A DNA stretch of 7,079 nt, from NCBI GenBank assembly GCA_903898215.1, contig CAIUEQ010000258.1, forward strand, positions 1 through 7,079, written 5' to 3'. The stretch is from an uncultured Bacteroidota bacterium. GTDB taxonomy: Bacteria; Bacteroidota; Bacteroidia; UKL13-3. The position numbers were made by a program, and so were the translations under genes. This document shows, in pieces, positions 1 to 6,965 of the stretch; the stretch's first letter is position 1; each line of letters starts with the position of its first letter. The notes under the pieces were generated by a model. That model saw nothing but the letters and a program-made list of their open reading frames with translations, was not told where the DNA came from and made no database searches.

Positions 1-3000
1 AGCGGAATAGCAATTATCGGAAGTGGTTCATCAAATATTGGAACAGGTTGTACCGTTAAAAAATGTATTGTAAATATTCCAAATAATGGAACATCTGTTT
101 CATATGGTATTATCGTTACAGGTTCGGCAGCGGGTGTTGCTGATGCAAATCAACTAACCGATTCGATCACTATCGATAGTAATTCGGTTACGGGTGCGTA
201 TTATGGAATTCAAATTTCAACAAATGCTACAGGAAACGCCAGTGCAAATCGTGGTCATAAAGTAAGATGGAATACATTAAACAATGTATATTATTATGGT
301 ATCCGTGTTTATTATATTTACAATGCAGTTGATATTATTGGTAATACCGTTAATATGCTTTCAACCAACGCAAGCAGTTATGGTATTTATTTTTACTATA
401 ACCAAAATACATTAGCGGGTACCAATTCAAAAATTATTGGAAATAACGTGTATGCCGGTTATGCAGGTATCTATTTTTATTACTTCGCTAGTCCTGCAGG
501 TAACAGAATTCCAATTATCAATAATATGTTTAAAACTTATGGTGCAAGTGCTTATGCCGCTAGTTATATATACACAGGCGTTGCTGGAGGAAATGAAATT
601 GATTACTACCATAACTCTAACAATACAATTGGAGGTTCTGCAACCTACGGGTTGTATTATTACAATTCGGTAGGAACAGGAACATCATACTTTAAAAATA
701 ATATTTTCTCTGTTGCAGGTTCTGGAACATACCCTGCATATTTTAGCACAAACCCAACAGGTAATGTGATCAATTATAATAATTATTACAATGCTGCTAA
801 TGGTAATCTTATTTACAGAGGAGCTGCTTATAATTCTTCAAGTTATCTTTCGGCAACTGTTGGTGGAGATAGTTCATTTAATATTGCGCCTTCGTTTATC
901 GCTTCAACTGATTTGCATGTTACCAATGCTTGTATCAGAGGAGTAAATCTTTTATCAACAGTAACAAATGATATTGACGGAAACACTCGTTCATCATCAC
1001 CTGTTATTGGTGCTCACGAAACAGCAGGACTTGCAAGAGACTTAGCCGTTACGCAAGTGATTTACACCACACCTATTACAACCGGACTACAAAATATAAA
1101 AGTAATGATTCGTAATTTCAGTACTACTACAATTACTTCAATGAATATTTCTTATGTATTAAATTCAGGAACTCCTGTTACAATTGCATGGACAGGAACA
1201 CTTGCAGGATGTGATACTACATCATATACTTTTGTTGGTTCAAATCGAATGAATTTACCTGCAGGAGCAAATATTTTAAAAGTATATACTTCTGCTCCAA
1301 ATGGATTAGTTGATAATAATTTATTAAACGATACCATTACTTCGGCACTTACTACTATTTCAAAAGATGCAGGTAATGCATTTGTTGGAAATGGAATAGG
1401 TGGTAACCTTGTTAGATATGCTCATATGGCAAGTCAAAATCCTACAACAGCAATTACTGTTGAAGCTTGGATTAAGACAACATCTAATTCAACTGATCAA
1501 AAATTTGTTTGTAAATCATCTGTTAACAATGGATTTTGTCTAGGAGTTGGTCCTGCATCACCAAAATTAGATCCTGAATTTTGGACTATTGCAAATGGTA
1601 CAGGTTCTCTTAGAATGGTATCAGTTGGAACCTCATTACCTAATAATATTATTCCAACAAATACATGGACGCACGTTGCTGCAACTTGGCAATCGGGTGT
1701 TGGTGTAAGAGCATACATTAACGGACAGTTAGTTGGATATATTAATTCAGCAACGGTAACAACAATAACTCCTTCTACTTTCCCGCTTGTTGTAGGTGCA
1801 AATTCTTGGGATTTAGGAATTGCAACTCTTGGAAATGTTGATGAAGTTAGAGTTTGGAATGTTGCATTAGATTCATTTGCAATTCGTAAAAATATGCACC
1901 GTACTTTAATTGGAAATGAAACAGGATTGATTTCTTATCTTCAATTAAACGAACCAATTTCGGCAACATTATTATGCGATCCAATTAGCGGAGCTGTTGG
2001 AACTAAATTAACAACTGGATTGATCGTGCCTTCAACATTAGCTGTTGGTGATGATTCAACAACTATTTTCCCAGCAGTATCATTAGGTTCGTTTGCACAT
2101 AAAAATCTTTCGATGGTTGTATATAATGGATTTGATAGTTTGGTGGATCTTGCATTAACTGAAATTTCTCTTGCTCCAAATGTTGTTCCTACTGCCACTC
2201 ATAATTTGAGTAAATATTGGGTAGCTCGTCCTTTTGGATATACTGGTACATTCTTGTCGAATCTTACTTTCACGCTTCCTTATGGACAGTTAATTACAAC
2301 TGATGCAAACTTGAAATTGTATTATAGAGATTTTGGTTCTGATGGTGCATGGAATTTTAAACAAACTGCCAGCACTTCAAATATTACAACTACAACAGTA
2401 ATGTTTACAGGAATTGATACTTTAGGTCAATTTACTCTTGCCTCAAATGGTACATCACCACTTCCGGTATCGCTTACTCAATTTGGAGGAAAACGTTTTG
2501 GTGCTGATGTGAAATTAAATTGGCTTACAGCAAACGAAATGAATTGCCAAGGATTTGAAGTTGAAAGAAGTGTTGATGCCGATCATTTTGATTTTATTGG
2601 AATGGTTTCATCAAAATCAATCAATTCTAACACCAACACAAATTATGTTTATGTTGATGCAAAAGCTGATCAAAACAAAACTTTATTCTACCGTTTAAAA
2701 CAAATTGATTTCGATGGTAAATACAGTTATTCACCAATTGTAACTATTAATGCTTCTACACTTTCTGTTCCGGTTTCGTTGTATCCAAACCCAACAAAAA
2801 GTGCATTCAATATCGATATTCAATCGGCACAACAAACTAATGTAACCATTGTTATTGTTGATATGCAAGGAAGAGTTGTTGTTACGAAAGAAGTACAAAC
2901 CAACAAAGGAATGAATACCATTTCTGTTGATGAAGCTTCGGGATTAAATACAGGAGTTTATTTTGTGAAAGTTAAAATGGCAAACGATTCTCAAGTATTT

Positions 3001-3021
3001 AAATTAGTTAAAACAAACTAA
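1..3021 (+). CDS. Large T9SS-secreted multidomain surface protein (beta-helix, CARDB-like, LamG-like, sorting tail), 5' partial
   Basis: The frame is open from base 1 to the TAA at 3019-3021, giving 1006 residues. No signal peptide is visible, so the start lies left of the window; the ATG at 355 is internal to the beta-helix and is not the start. Residues 1-340 form a right-handed parallel beta-helix rich in Gly, Asn and Tyr, with about nine turns and a closing IGAHE motif typical of such Bacteroidetes proteins. Residues 347-450 resemble a CARDB/Ig-like domain (DLAVTQV, then VRNF-like strands). Residues 458-651 are a LamG/concanavalin-like fold with VEAWIKT, WTHVAATW, YINGQLVG and VDEVRVWN. 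Residues 681-815 are a Bacteroidetes surface module. Residues 821-920 are the Ig/FN3-like module (LPVSLTQF, FEVERS, YRLKQIDFDGKYSYSP) that usually precedes the tail. Residues 927-1006 are a T9SS type A sorting domain (LYPNPT, TGVYFVKV, terminal KLVKTN). The protein is probably exported by Sec, then moved to the cell surface by T9SS. It may be an adhesin or glycan-binding protein; no catalytic site was recognised and the ligand is unknown. Confidence 0.96.
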   Translation, partial: SGIAIIGSGSSNIGTGCTVKKCIVNIPNNGTSVSYGIIVTGSAAGVADANQLTDSITIDSNSVTGAYYGIQISTNATGNASANRGHKVRWNTLNNVYYYGIRVYYIYNAVDIIGNTVNMLSTNASSYGIYFYYNQNTLAGTNSKIIGNNVYAGYAGIYFYYFASPAGNRIPIINNMFKTYGASAYAASYIYTGVAGGNEIDYYHNSNNTIGGSATYGLYYYNSVGTGTSYFKNNIFSVAGSGTYPAYFSTNPTGNVINYNNYYNAANGNLIYRGAAYNSSSYLSATVGGDSSFNIAPSFIASTDLHVTNACIRGVNLLSTVTNDIDGNTRSSSPVIGAHETAGLARDLAVTQVIYTTPITTGLQNIKVMIRNFSTTTITSMNISYVLNSGTPVTIAWTGTLAGCDTTSYTFVGSNRMNLPAGANILKVYTSAPNGLVDNNLLNDTITSALTTISKDAGNAFVGNGIGGNLVRYAHMASQNPTTAITVEAWIKTTSNSTDQKFVCKSSVNNGFCLGVGPASPKLDPEFWTIANGTGSLRMVSVGTSLPNNIIPTNTWTHVAATWQSGVGVRAYINGQLVGYINSATVTTITPSTFPLVVGANSWDLGIATLGNVDEVRVWNVALDSFAIRKNMHRTLIGNETGLISYLQLNEPISATLLCDPISGAVGTKLTTGLIVPSTLAVGDDSTTIFPAVSLGSFAHKNLSMVVYNGFDSLVDLALTEISLAPNVVPTATHNLSKYWVARPFGYTGTFLSNLTFTLPYGQLITTDANLKLYYRDFGSDGAWNFKQTASTSNITTTTVMFTGIDTLGQFTLASNGTSPLPVSLTQFGGKRFGADVKLNWLTANEMNCQGFEVERSVDADHFDFIGMVSSKSINSNTNTNYVYVDAKADQNKTLFYRLKQIDFDGKYSYSPIVTINASTLSVPVSLYPNPTKSAFNIDIQSAQQTNVTIVIVDMQGRVVVTKEVQTNKGMNTISVDEASGLNTGVYFVKVKMANDSQVFKLVKTN

Positions 3022-3040
3022 AGCTAACTTATAAAATACC

Positions 3041-3072
3041 AAAGCCCGTCAATTATTTGGCGGGCTTTTTTT
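3041..3072 (+). terminator. Intrinsic terminator of the surface-protein gene
   Basis: A 10-bp stem (AAAGCCCGTC against GGCGGGCTTT, one T-G wobble) encloses an 8-base loop, AATTATTT. A run of seven T (3066-3072) overlaps the 3' end of the stem. It begins 19 bases after the TAA stop of the upstream gene. The reverse strand has no U-run after the stem, so it should act on + strand transcripts only. Confidence 0.92.
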
Positions 3073-3151
3073 ATGCAATAAAAATGGGAAATTTATTTTA
3101 TAAATAATCTGAGTTCAATTAATTCGAACAATCAAATTTTTTAATTAATTG

Positions 3152-3204
3152 CCCCGTGCTTTAGCTCGGGGAAAGCAAATGTAAATTTGAAATGGCTTTA
3201 GCCA
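3152..3204. repeat. Pair of adjacent hairpins sharing a GCTTTAGC core (REP-like)
   Basis: The first hairpin, 3152-3171, has a CCCCG/CGGGG outer stem, a T-T mismatch, and a GC-TTTA-GC core. The second, 3193-3204, is a perfect TGGC-TTTA-GCCA hairpin. Both contain the same octamer GCTTTAGC, 21 bases apart. Two hairpins with one shared core in an intergenic region look like a REP-type dispersed element. From memory, similar elements occur between genes in many Bacteroidetes genomes; whether this one is repeated elsewhere in its genome cannot be seen from one copy. Confidence 0.6.
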
Positions 3205-3299
3205 AATTATTTCCCGAACCCAGGTTGATAATCATCCATATAATCGTTTATGAATAACAATTGTGTTTGGTTGTGAGTTATTGAAAAGAAAGGTATAGC

Positions 3300-3332
3300 C
3301 ACAGATTACACAGATTTATTAAATAATTTGTG
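3300..3332. repeat. CACAGATT direct and inverted repeat
   Basis: The tandem 9-mers CACAGATTA (3300-3308) and CACAGATTT (3309-3317) differ only in the last base. The second can also pair with AATTTGTG (3325-3332), forming an 8-bp stem with one G-T wobble around an 8-base loop. Similar CACAGATTACACAGATT strings recur in intergenic regions of Bacteroidetes and other bacteria (recollection, not a search). No function is proposed. Confidence 0.5.
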
Positions 3333-3432
3333 CTCGATATAACAGAACCAAAAATTAGTGAGGATATTTAAATGGATTATTCTTGTATTTGGATTTACAG
3401 CTAATTGTTTTCAAATAAATGAATAATAAAAA

Positions 3433-4758
3433 TCACTCTTTTACAAACTTACCTGCGTAGGTATTATTTCCACTTTGTACTTTTATAAAATATAACCCAT
3501 TGTTTAAATCTGTTACAGGAATTTCAATTTCTTTTTGATAATTAAGTGTATTGTTAAAAACCGTTTCACCCAAAATATTTGTGATAATTATATTAAGCGT
3601 TTTGTTGTTTGTTTCATTTAACGAAAATGAAATTTTATTATTAGTAGGATTAGGAAATACACTAATTTTTTGAAGGGCATTATTTACTTCATTAACACCC
3701 AAACTTAAGCCTTTACAAACAGCAACTAAACATTTTCTATTTACCCAACCTAATTTCGAAAATTGTCCACCAATTATTGCAGTGTCACCGTAGGAAGCCA
3801 TTACGTTAATGCCTTGCAAAAGCCACGTATCTATTTTAGTGTTTATGGTTTTGTCGTATGTTTCTAAAAAGTTTGATCTTTGAACGTATACACAGCTTCT
3901 TGCAGCTAATATAAATTTTACAGGTCCGCAGTCAGGATTCCAAGAGGAGGGATTTCCATTATTTAAATCGACTTGCGCGAATCCATTTCGTAATTTATTT
4001 CCTACACTAGTAAATCCACCACCCATATACATAGAATTATTGTCGAATGAAAAATATTCGATTGGATTTGGACTTGGATTCGGGCTCCAGTTTGTTTTTT
4101 GTCCATTAGATAAATTGAACGAAAGACTACATAACGGTAAATATAAAATTGAATCTTTAATAAACATTTTATCGCAATTTGTTGATTTCAAGTTTGCTTT
4201 AAGTACGTTGTAATACCCATCTTCTAAACCAGTACTAGCATCCAGTATTACAAATTGACTTGCTGCATTGCCATTAACATGATCAAAAGAACCAGATATA
4301 AAAATGTGATTATTGTATGAAACCATTGATGAAACAAAGGGAGGGTTCATTAGGTCATTGGAAGTAATTGAAGGTTGCCAAGAGGTATTGTTTCCAGTTG
4401 CAATATCTATACATCCCAAAGAAATTACAGTTGTTTGATCAGATGTAGTATAGAATAGATAGCCTTGATGAATTGTCATAGCAATTACTTGTCCTCTAAG
4501 GATTGAATTTAATGGAGCAATCTGCCCATCAGTAATTTTAATACATGCTAAATATTTTCTATTTGAATTTCCAACTTTTTTAAATTGCCCACCTATGCAA
4601 ACCATGTCACCATAAATTTCCATACAACGAACATTAGAGGGGTAAGGAACCGAGATTGAGTCAGTTATTTGAGGGAAGTAATCGATTACTGTTTGACAGT
4701 TTGTTTTTTCTTTTATAAAAAAAATAATTATAAAAAGTAGTATTACATTTTTATACAT
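3433..4758 (-). CDS. T9SS-secreted seven-bladed beta-propeller-like protein
   Basis: The protein has 441 residues from the ATG at 4758 to a TGA stop. I prefer this ATG over an in-frame GTG at 4782 because it places Lys3 and the hydrophobic run VILLFIIIFFI at the N-terminus, an ordinary Sec signal peptide likely cut near Cys21-Gln22. Residues 49-350 hold seven propeller-like units beginning near residues 49, 97, 148, 200, 239, 285 and 323. Units 1, 3, 5 and 7 carry an [IM]x[GS]GxFxxV-type strand (IGGQFKKVG, ISGSFDHVN, MGGGFTSVG, IGGQFSKLG), followed by a hydrophobic strand and, in most, a turn such as STG or NNG. Residues 365-441 are a T9SS type A sorting domain (VFPNPT, NGLYFIKVQSG, terminal KFVKE). 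The protein should be surface-located or released. Bacteroidetes carry many such delta-60/kelch-like propellers of unknown ligand. No catalytic residues were recognised, so the fold is well supported and the function is unknown. It is convergent with the other T9SS cargo and lies 283 bp downstream of the transporter gene. Confidence 0.92.
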   Translation of the reverse strand: MYKNVILLFIIIFFIKEKTNCQTVIDYFPQITDSISVPYPSNVRCMEIYGDMVCIGGQFKKVGNSNRKYLACIKITDGQIAPLNSILRGQVIAMTIHQGYLFYTTSDQTTVISLGCIDIATGNNTSWQPSITSNDLMNPPFVSSMVSYNNHIFISGSFDHVNGNAASQFVILDASTGLEDGYYNVLKANLKSTNCDKMFIKDSILYLPLCSLSFNLSNGQKTNWSPNPSPNPIEYFSFDNNSMYMGGGFTSVGNKLRNGFAQVDLNNGNPSSWNPDCGPVKFILAARSCVYVQRSNFLETYDKTINTKIDTWLLQGINVMASYGDTAIIGGQFSKLGWVNRKCLVAVCKGLSLGVNEVNNALQKISVFPNPTNNKISFSLNETNNKTLNIIITNILGETVFNNTLNYQKEIEIPVTDLNNGLYFIKVQSGNNTYAGKFVKE

Positions 4759-4829
4759 AAGATTTACATTAATAATGCTCACTTGTAGTATTCATCACAA
4801 TAGTTTTTTAACCTTTCCTAATCGCTACT

Positions 4830-4837
4830 CAAATGTA
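4830..4837 (-). promoter_or_regulatory. Possible -7 element (TAnnTTTG) of the propeller gene
   Basis: The reverse strand reads TACATTTG, an exact match to the Bacteroidetes -7 consensus TAnnTTTG, about 70 bases upstream of the ATG at 4758. The nearest TTG that could serve as the -33 element (4862-4864) is 24 bases away, slightly longer than usual, so the pair is only partly convincing. It would imply a separate promoter for this gene. Confidence 0.4.
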
Positions 4838-5041
4838 AATTTTATTGATGAATAAGTTTTGCAAAAATATTCGCGGTATAATTATTATTAAAGCAATATG
4901 GAAATGAAAAGAATTGTTTTTTAGTTCAATCTCAAATGAAAATATGATGTATAAAAATGTACAATAAAATGCCCTGCACAGTTTTATAGATGGCAGTATA
5001 AAAACGATGTATTGATCAGTAAAGTGGTGAGAAGTATTCCT

Positions 5042-6835
5042 TTATTTTGTTACTCCTTCTAAGCGTTTCATTATAGAGAAAATAAATATTGCTGAAATCA
5101 TGCAGCAAAATAAAAACATTCCCCAAAGCATATACAATTCAATTTTCCCCCACAATAAACTTCCAACAAATAATAGTTTATTTCCAACAGCAGTTGCCAA
5201 TAACCAACCTCCTTGCATTAAACCTTGGAAGCGTACCGGTGCAACTTTTGATACAAATGATAATCCCATAGGACTAAGAAAAAGTTCGGCAATGGTTAAT
5301 ACTAAATAACTATTCATTAGCCAATATGGAGAAACTCTTCCATCAGCTCCGGGAGCAACGCCTCCTAATAAATATGGCGATACTAATTTAATAGAAACAA
5401 CCAGTACAATTAAAAAACCTAAAGCGGCAATGATCATCCCTATTCCAATTTTTCGGGGAGTAGAAGGCTCAAGTCCTTTTTTGTTTAACAGGTCGAAAAA
5501 GCCCATTACAAGCGGTGTTAGCGCTACAATAAATAATGGATTAAATGATTGAAATACTTCGGGCGAGATTGGATTATTTGCACTGTAAGTTCCAATCAGG
5601 TAATAACAAAATGCGCCAAAAATAAGAGTAACAACAGCTCCAATTATTTTTTTCTTTTTATCATTATTGCCACCAAGTACCATCACAATTCCTCCAATAG
5701 TTGCAATCACACATAATATTGATTCGAGGTTAAAGAACAAAAATGTTATTGGTCCAACTTCTTTAACAGTATAATCTCGTGCGAAAAATGTAAGTGTGAG
5801 TCCGTTTTGATGAAACGACATCCAGAAAAATATAACCACAACATACACTAAAAGTAAAGCGGTAACTCTTGGTTTTTCGTCTTTAGTTGATGATAGAAAA
5901 ATCCATGAAGCAAATCCAAGAAACAACCCGATTGCTAAACCGAGTTTATAATTATCCATTAAATAATTAAACGATAAAGCAGAGGCAGCAATAAGTGAAA
6001 TGGCAACAAAAATGGGAGTGATAGCGGCACCTGTCTTTTCGTTTTTAACTTCAGTAACAATTGCTTTTTCCTTATCGGGAATTGATTTATTAAAGAACAC
6101 ATAAACTAAAAGTGATATCACCATGGCACATGCTGCAACAGCAAAAGCATAATGATATCCCTGAGCAAAAATGTCTAAATATCTCTCGGCAAAACCATTG
6201 AGGTTATTTTTATAAGCGCCTGTTAAATCGGCCTTTGATGCAAGGTCTGCAAATTGAGAAGTGTCGGCCATTGTTCCATTTTTGAACTGATGACACAAAG
6301 CGGGAATACTTCCATCATGTAAAAATCCGTGTGATTTTAGCCACCAATTTCTAACACCTGTTGCAATAAATGGAGCGAAAAAAGCTCCGGTATTTATGCC
6401 CATATAAAAAACCATAAATGCCGAATCGCGCATCTTACTGTATTTTTCATTATCGTATAATTGCCCAACAACAGCTTGTAAATTTCCTTTAAAAAGACCG
6501 TTGCCTAAGGCGATAATAAATAATCCCAAAAGCGCAATTGTAAGTGGCATATCCGGAATTGCAATAATTGTATATCCCGCAAACATGATAATCTGGCCAA
6601 GCAAAATAATGAGTTTATATTTTTTTGTCCAGTCGGCAAGAAGTCCTCCTATTAATGCTAATGCATAAATGGCAAAGTAAAACCAGCTGTAATAGTCGCC
6701 AGCTTGTGCTTCTGTTAAGCCATATCGTGCTTGTAAAAAAAGCACTAAAATTGCCATCATGGTATAAAAACCAAATCGTTCTCCCATATTGGTGAAGAAG
6801 GCAACGAATAAACCTTTTGGATGTCCTTTAAACAT
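5042..6835 (-). CDS. Proton-dependent oligopeptide transporter (POT/PTR2 family, MFS)
   Basis: This 597-residue inner-membrane protein should import di- and tripeptides using the proton gradient. Family marks: the TM1 motif region at residues 16-24 (NMGERFGFY, matching ExxERFxYY except that the first Glu is Asn16); the MFS loop GGLLADWTKKYK at 63-74; the TM4 Lys region GNGLFKGN at 111-118 (Lys116 kept; usual form KPN); the PTR2 signature FYMGINTGA at 143-151; TM7 FFWMSFHQNG at 336-345; FNPLF at 431-435; and ELFLSPMGLS at 517-526 with the peptide-binding Glu517 kept. About 14 hydrophobic segments are visible, the usual bacterial POT layout with two extra helices mid-protein (about 271-313). 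It exceeds the common 450-500 residues, largely because of a loop of about 65 residues (160-225) between TM5 and TM6, predicted periplasmic. The ATG at 6835 is followed at once by MFKGHPKGLF, a start I recall from Bacteroidetes homologues. Family assignment is very secure; exact substrate and coupling are not, because of the residue changes noted. Confidence 0.97.
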   Translation of the reverse strand: MFKGHPKGLFVAFFTNMGERFGFYTMMAILVLFLQARYGLTEAQAGDYYSWFYFAIYALALIGGLLADWTKKYKLIILLGQIIMFAGYTIIAIPDMPLTIALLGLFIIALGNGLFKGNLQAVVGQLYDNEKYSKMRDSAFMVFYMGINTGAFFAPFIATGVRNWWLKSHGFLHDGSIPALCHQFKNGTMADTSQFADLASKADLTGAYKNNLNGFAERYLDIFAQGYHYAFAVAACAMVISLLVYVFFNKSIPDKEKAIVTEVKNEKTGAAITPIFVAISLIAASALSFNYLMDNYKLGLAIGLFLGFASWIFLSSTKDEKPRVTALLLVYVVVIFFWMSFHQNGLTLTFFARDYTVKEVGPITFLFFNLESILCVIATIGGIVMVLGGNNDKKKKIIGAVVTLIFGAFCYYLIGTYSANNPISPEVFQSFNPLFIVALTPLVMGFFDLLNKKGLEPSTPRKIGIGMIIAALGFLIVLVVSIKLVSPYLLGGVAPGADGRVSPYWLMNSYLVLTIAELFLSPMGLSFVSKVAPVRFQGLMQGGWLLATAVGNKLLFVGSLLWGKIELYMLWGMFLFCCMISAIFIFSIMKRLEGVTK

Positions 6836-6855
6836 TTGTATTTAATTTAAAGGTT

Positions 6856-6884
6856 CAAAATATGTTTTTTATTGAGAGATGCAA
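6856..6884 (-). promoter_or_regulatory. Possible Bacteroidetes-type promoter of the peptide transporter
   Basis: The reverse strand has TTG (6882-6884), 19 bases, then TATTTTG (6856-6862). This resembles the TTG / TAnnTTTG promoter of Bacteroidetes at a normal spacing, but the -7 box is one base short between TA and TTTG. The predicted transcript would have a leader of only about 15-20 bases before the ATG at 6835. It supports separate transcription of the transporter from the WD40 gene upstream. Confidence 0.4.
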
Positions 6885-6965
6885 TAATGATTTTAAAATA
6901 AATAAAATTATTGATGGAGGATATTGATTTTGGAGATTCTTATTGAAGATGAAATGATAATAGGA

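Larger units (their letters stand above)
3073..3432. other. Convergent intergenic region with repeats, no gene seen
   Basis: These 360 AT-rich bases lie between the terminator of the + strand gene and the stop of the - strand propeller gene. I found no convincing coding frame and no RNA gene. The recognisable contents are the two GCTTTAGC-core hairpins at 3152-3204 and the CACAGATT repeat at 3300-3332, each listed separately. No classical terminator (GC stem plus T-run) is visible just downstream of the - strand gene. The hairpins might take that role, but none is followed by a T-run in the needed direction. Confidence 0.6.

Noticed and set aside
355..357. ATG at 355 as the true start of the surface protein
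   Set aside because: The frame is open to base 1 and the upstream residues continue the same beta-helix repeat, while no signal peptide follows this ATG.
427..2198. Several short open frames (61-85 codons) on the other strand or in other frames within the large surface-protein gene
   Set aside because: They overlap a domain-rich frame entirely, have no recognisable motifs, and arise from its low-complexity AT-rich codons.
3152..3332. CRISPR array
   Set aside because: The repeats are short, only two or three in number, hairpin-like and without uniform spacers.
4693..4701. Lipobox in the propeller protein, around Cys21
   Set aside because: The residues before the cysteine (KTN) do not fit the usual [LVI][ASTVI][GAS]C pattern, and a T9SS tail already explains surface delivery.
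4769..4795. Eight-codon reading frame (MNTTSEHY) just upstream of the propeller gene
   Set aside because: Too short and without attenuator-like structure or repeated codons; expected by chance.
4783..5041. A terminator or small RNA in the gap between transporter and propeller genes
   Set aside because: No GC-rich stem followed by a T-run was found on the reverse strand, and no RNA fold was recognised.
5089..5309. Two overlapping + strand open frames of 60-69 codons opposite the transporter C-terminus
   Set aside because: They lie antisense to conserved transmembrane segments and show no protein family features.
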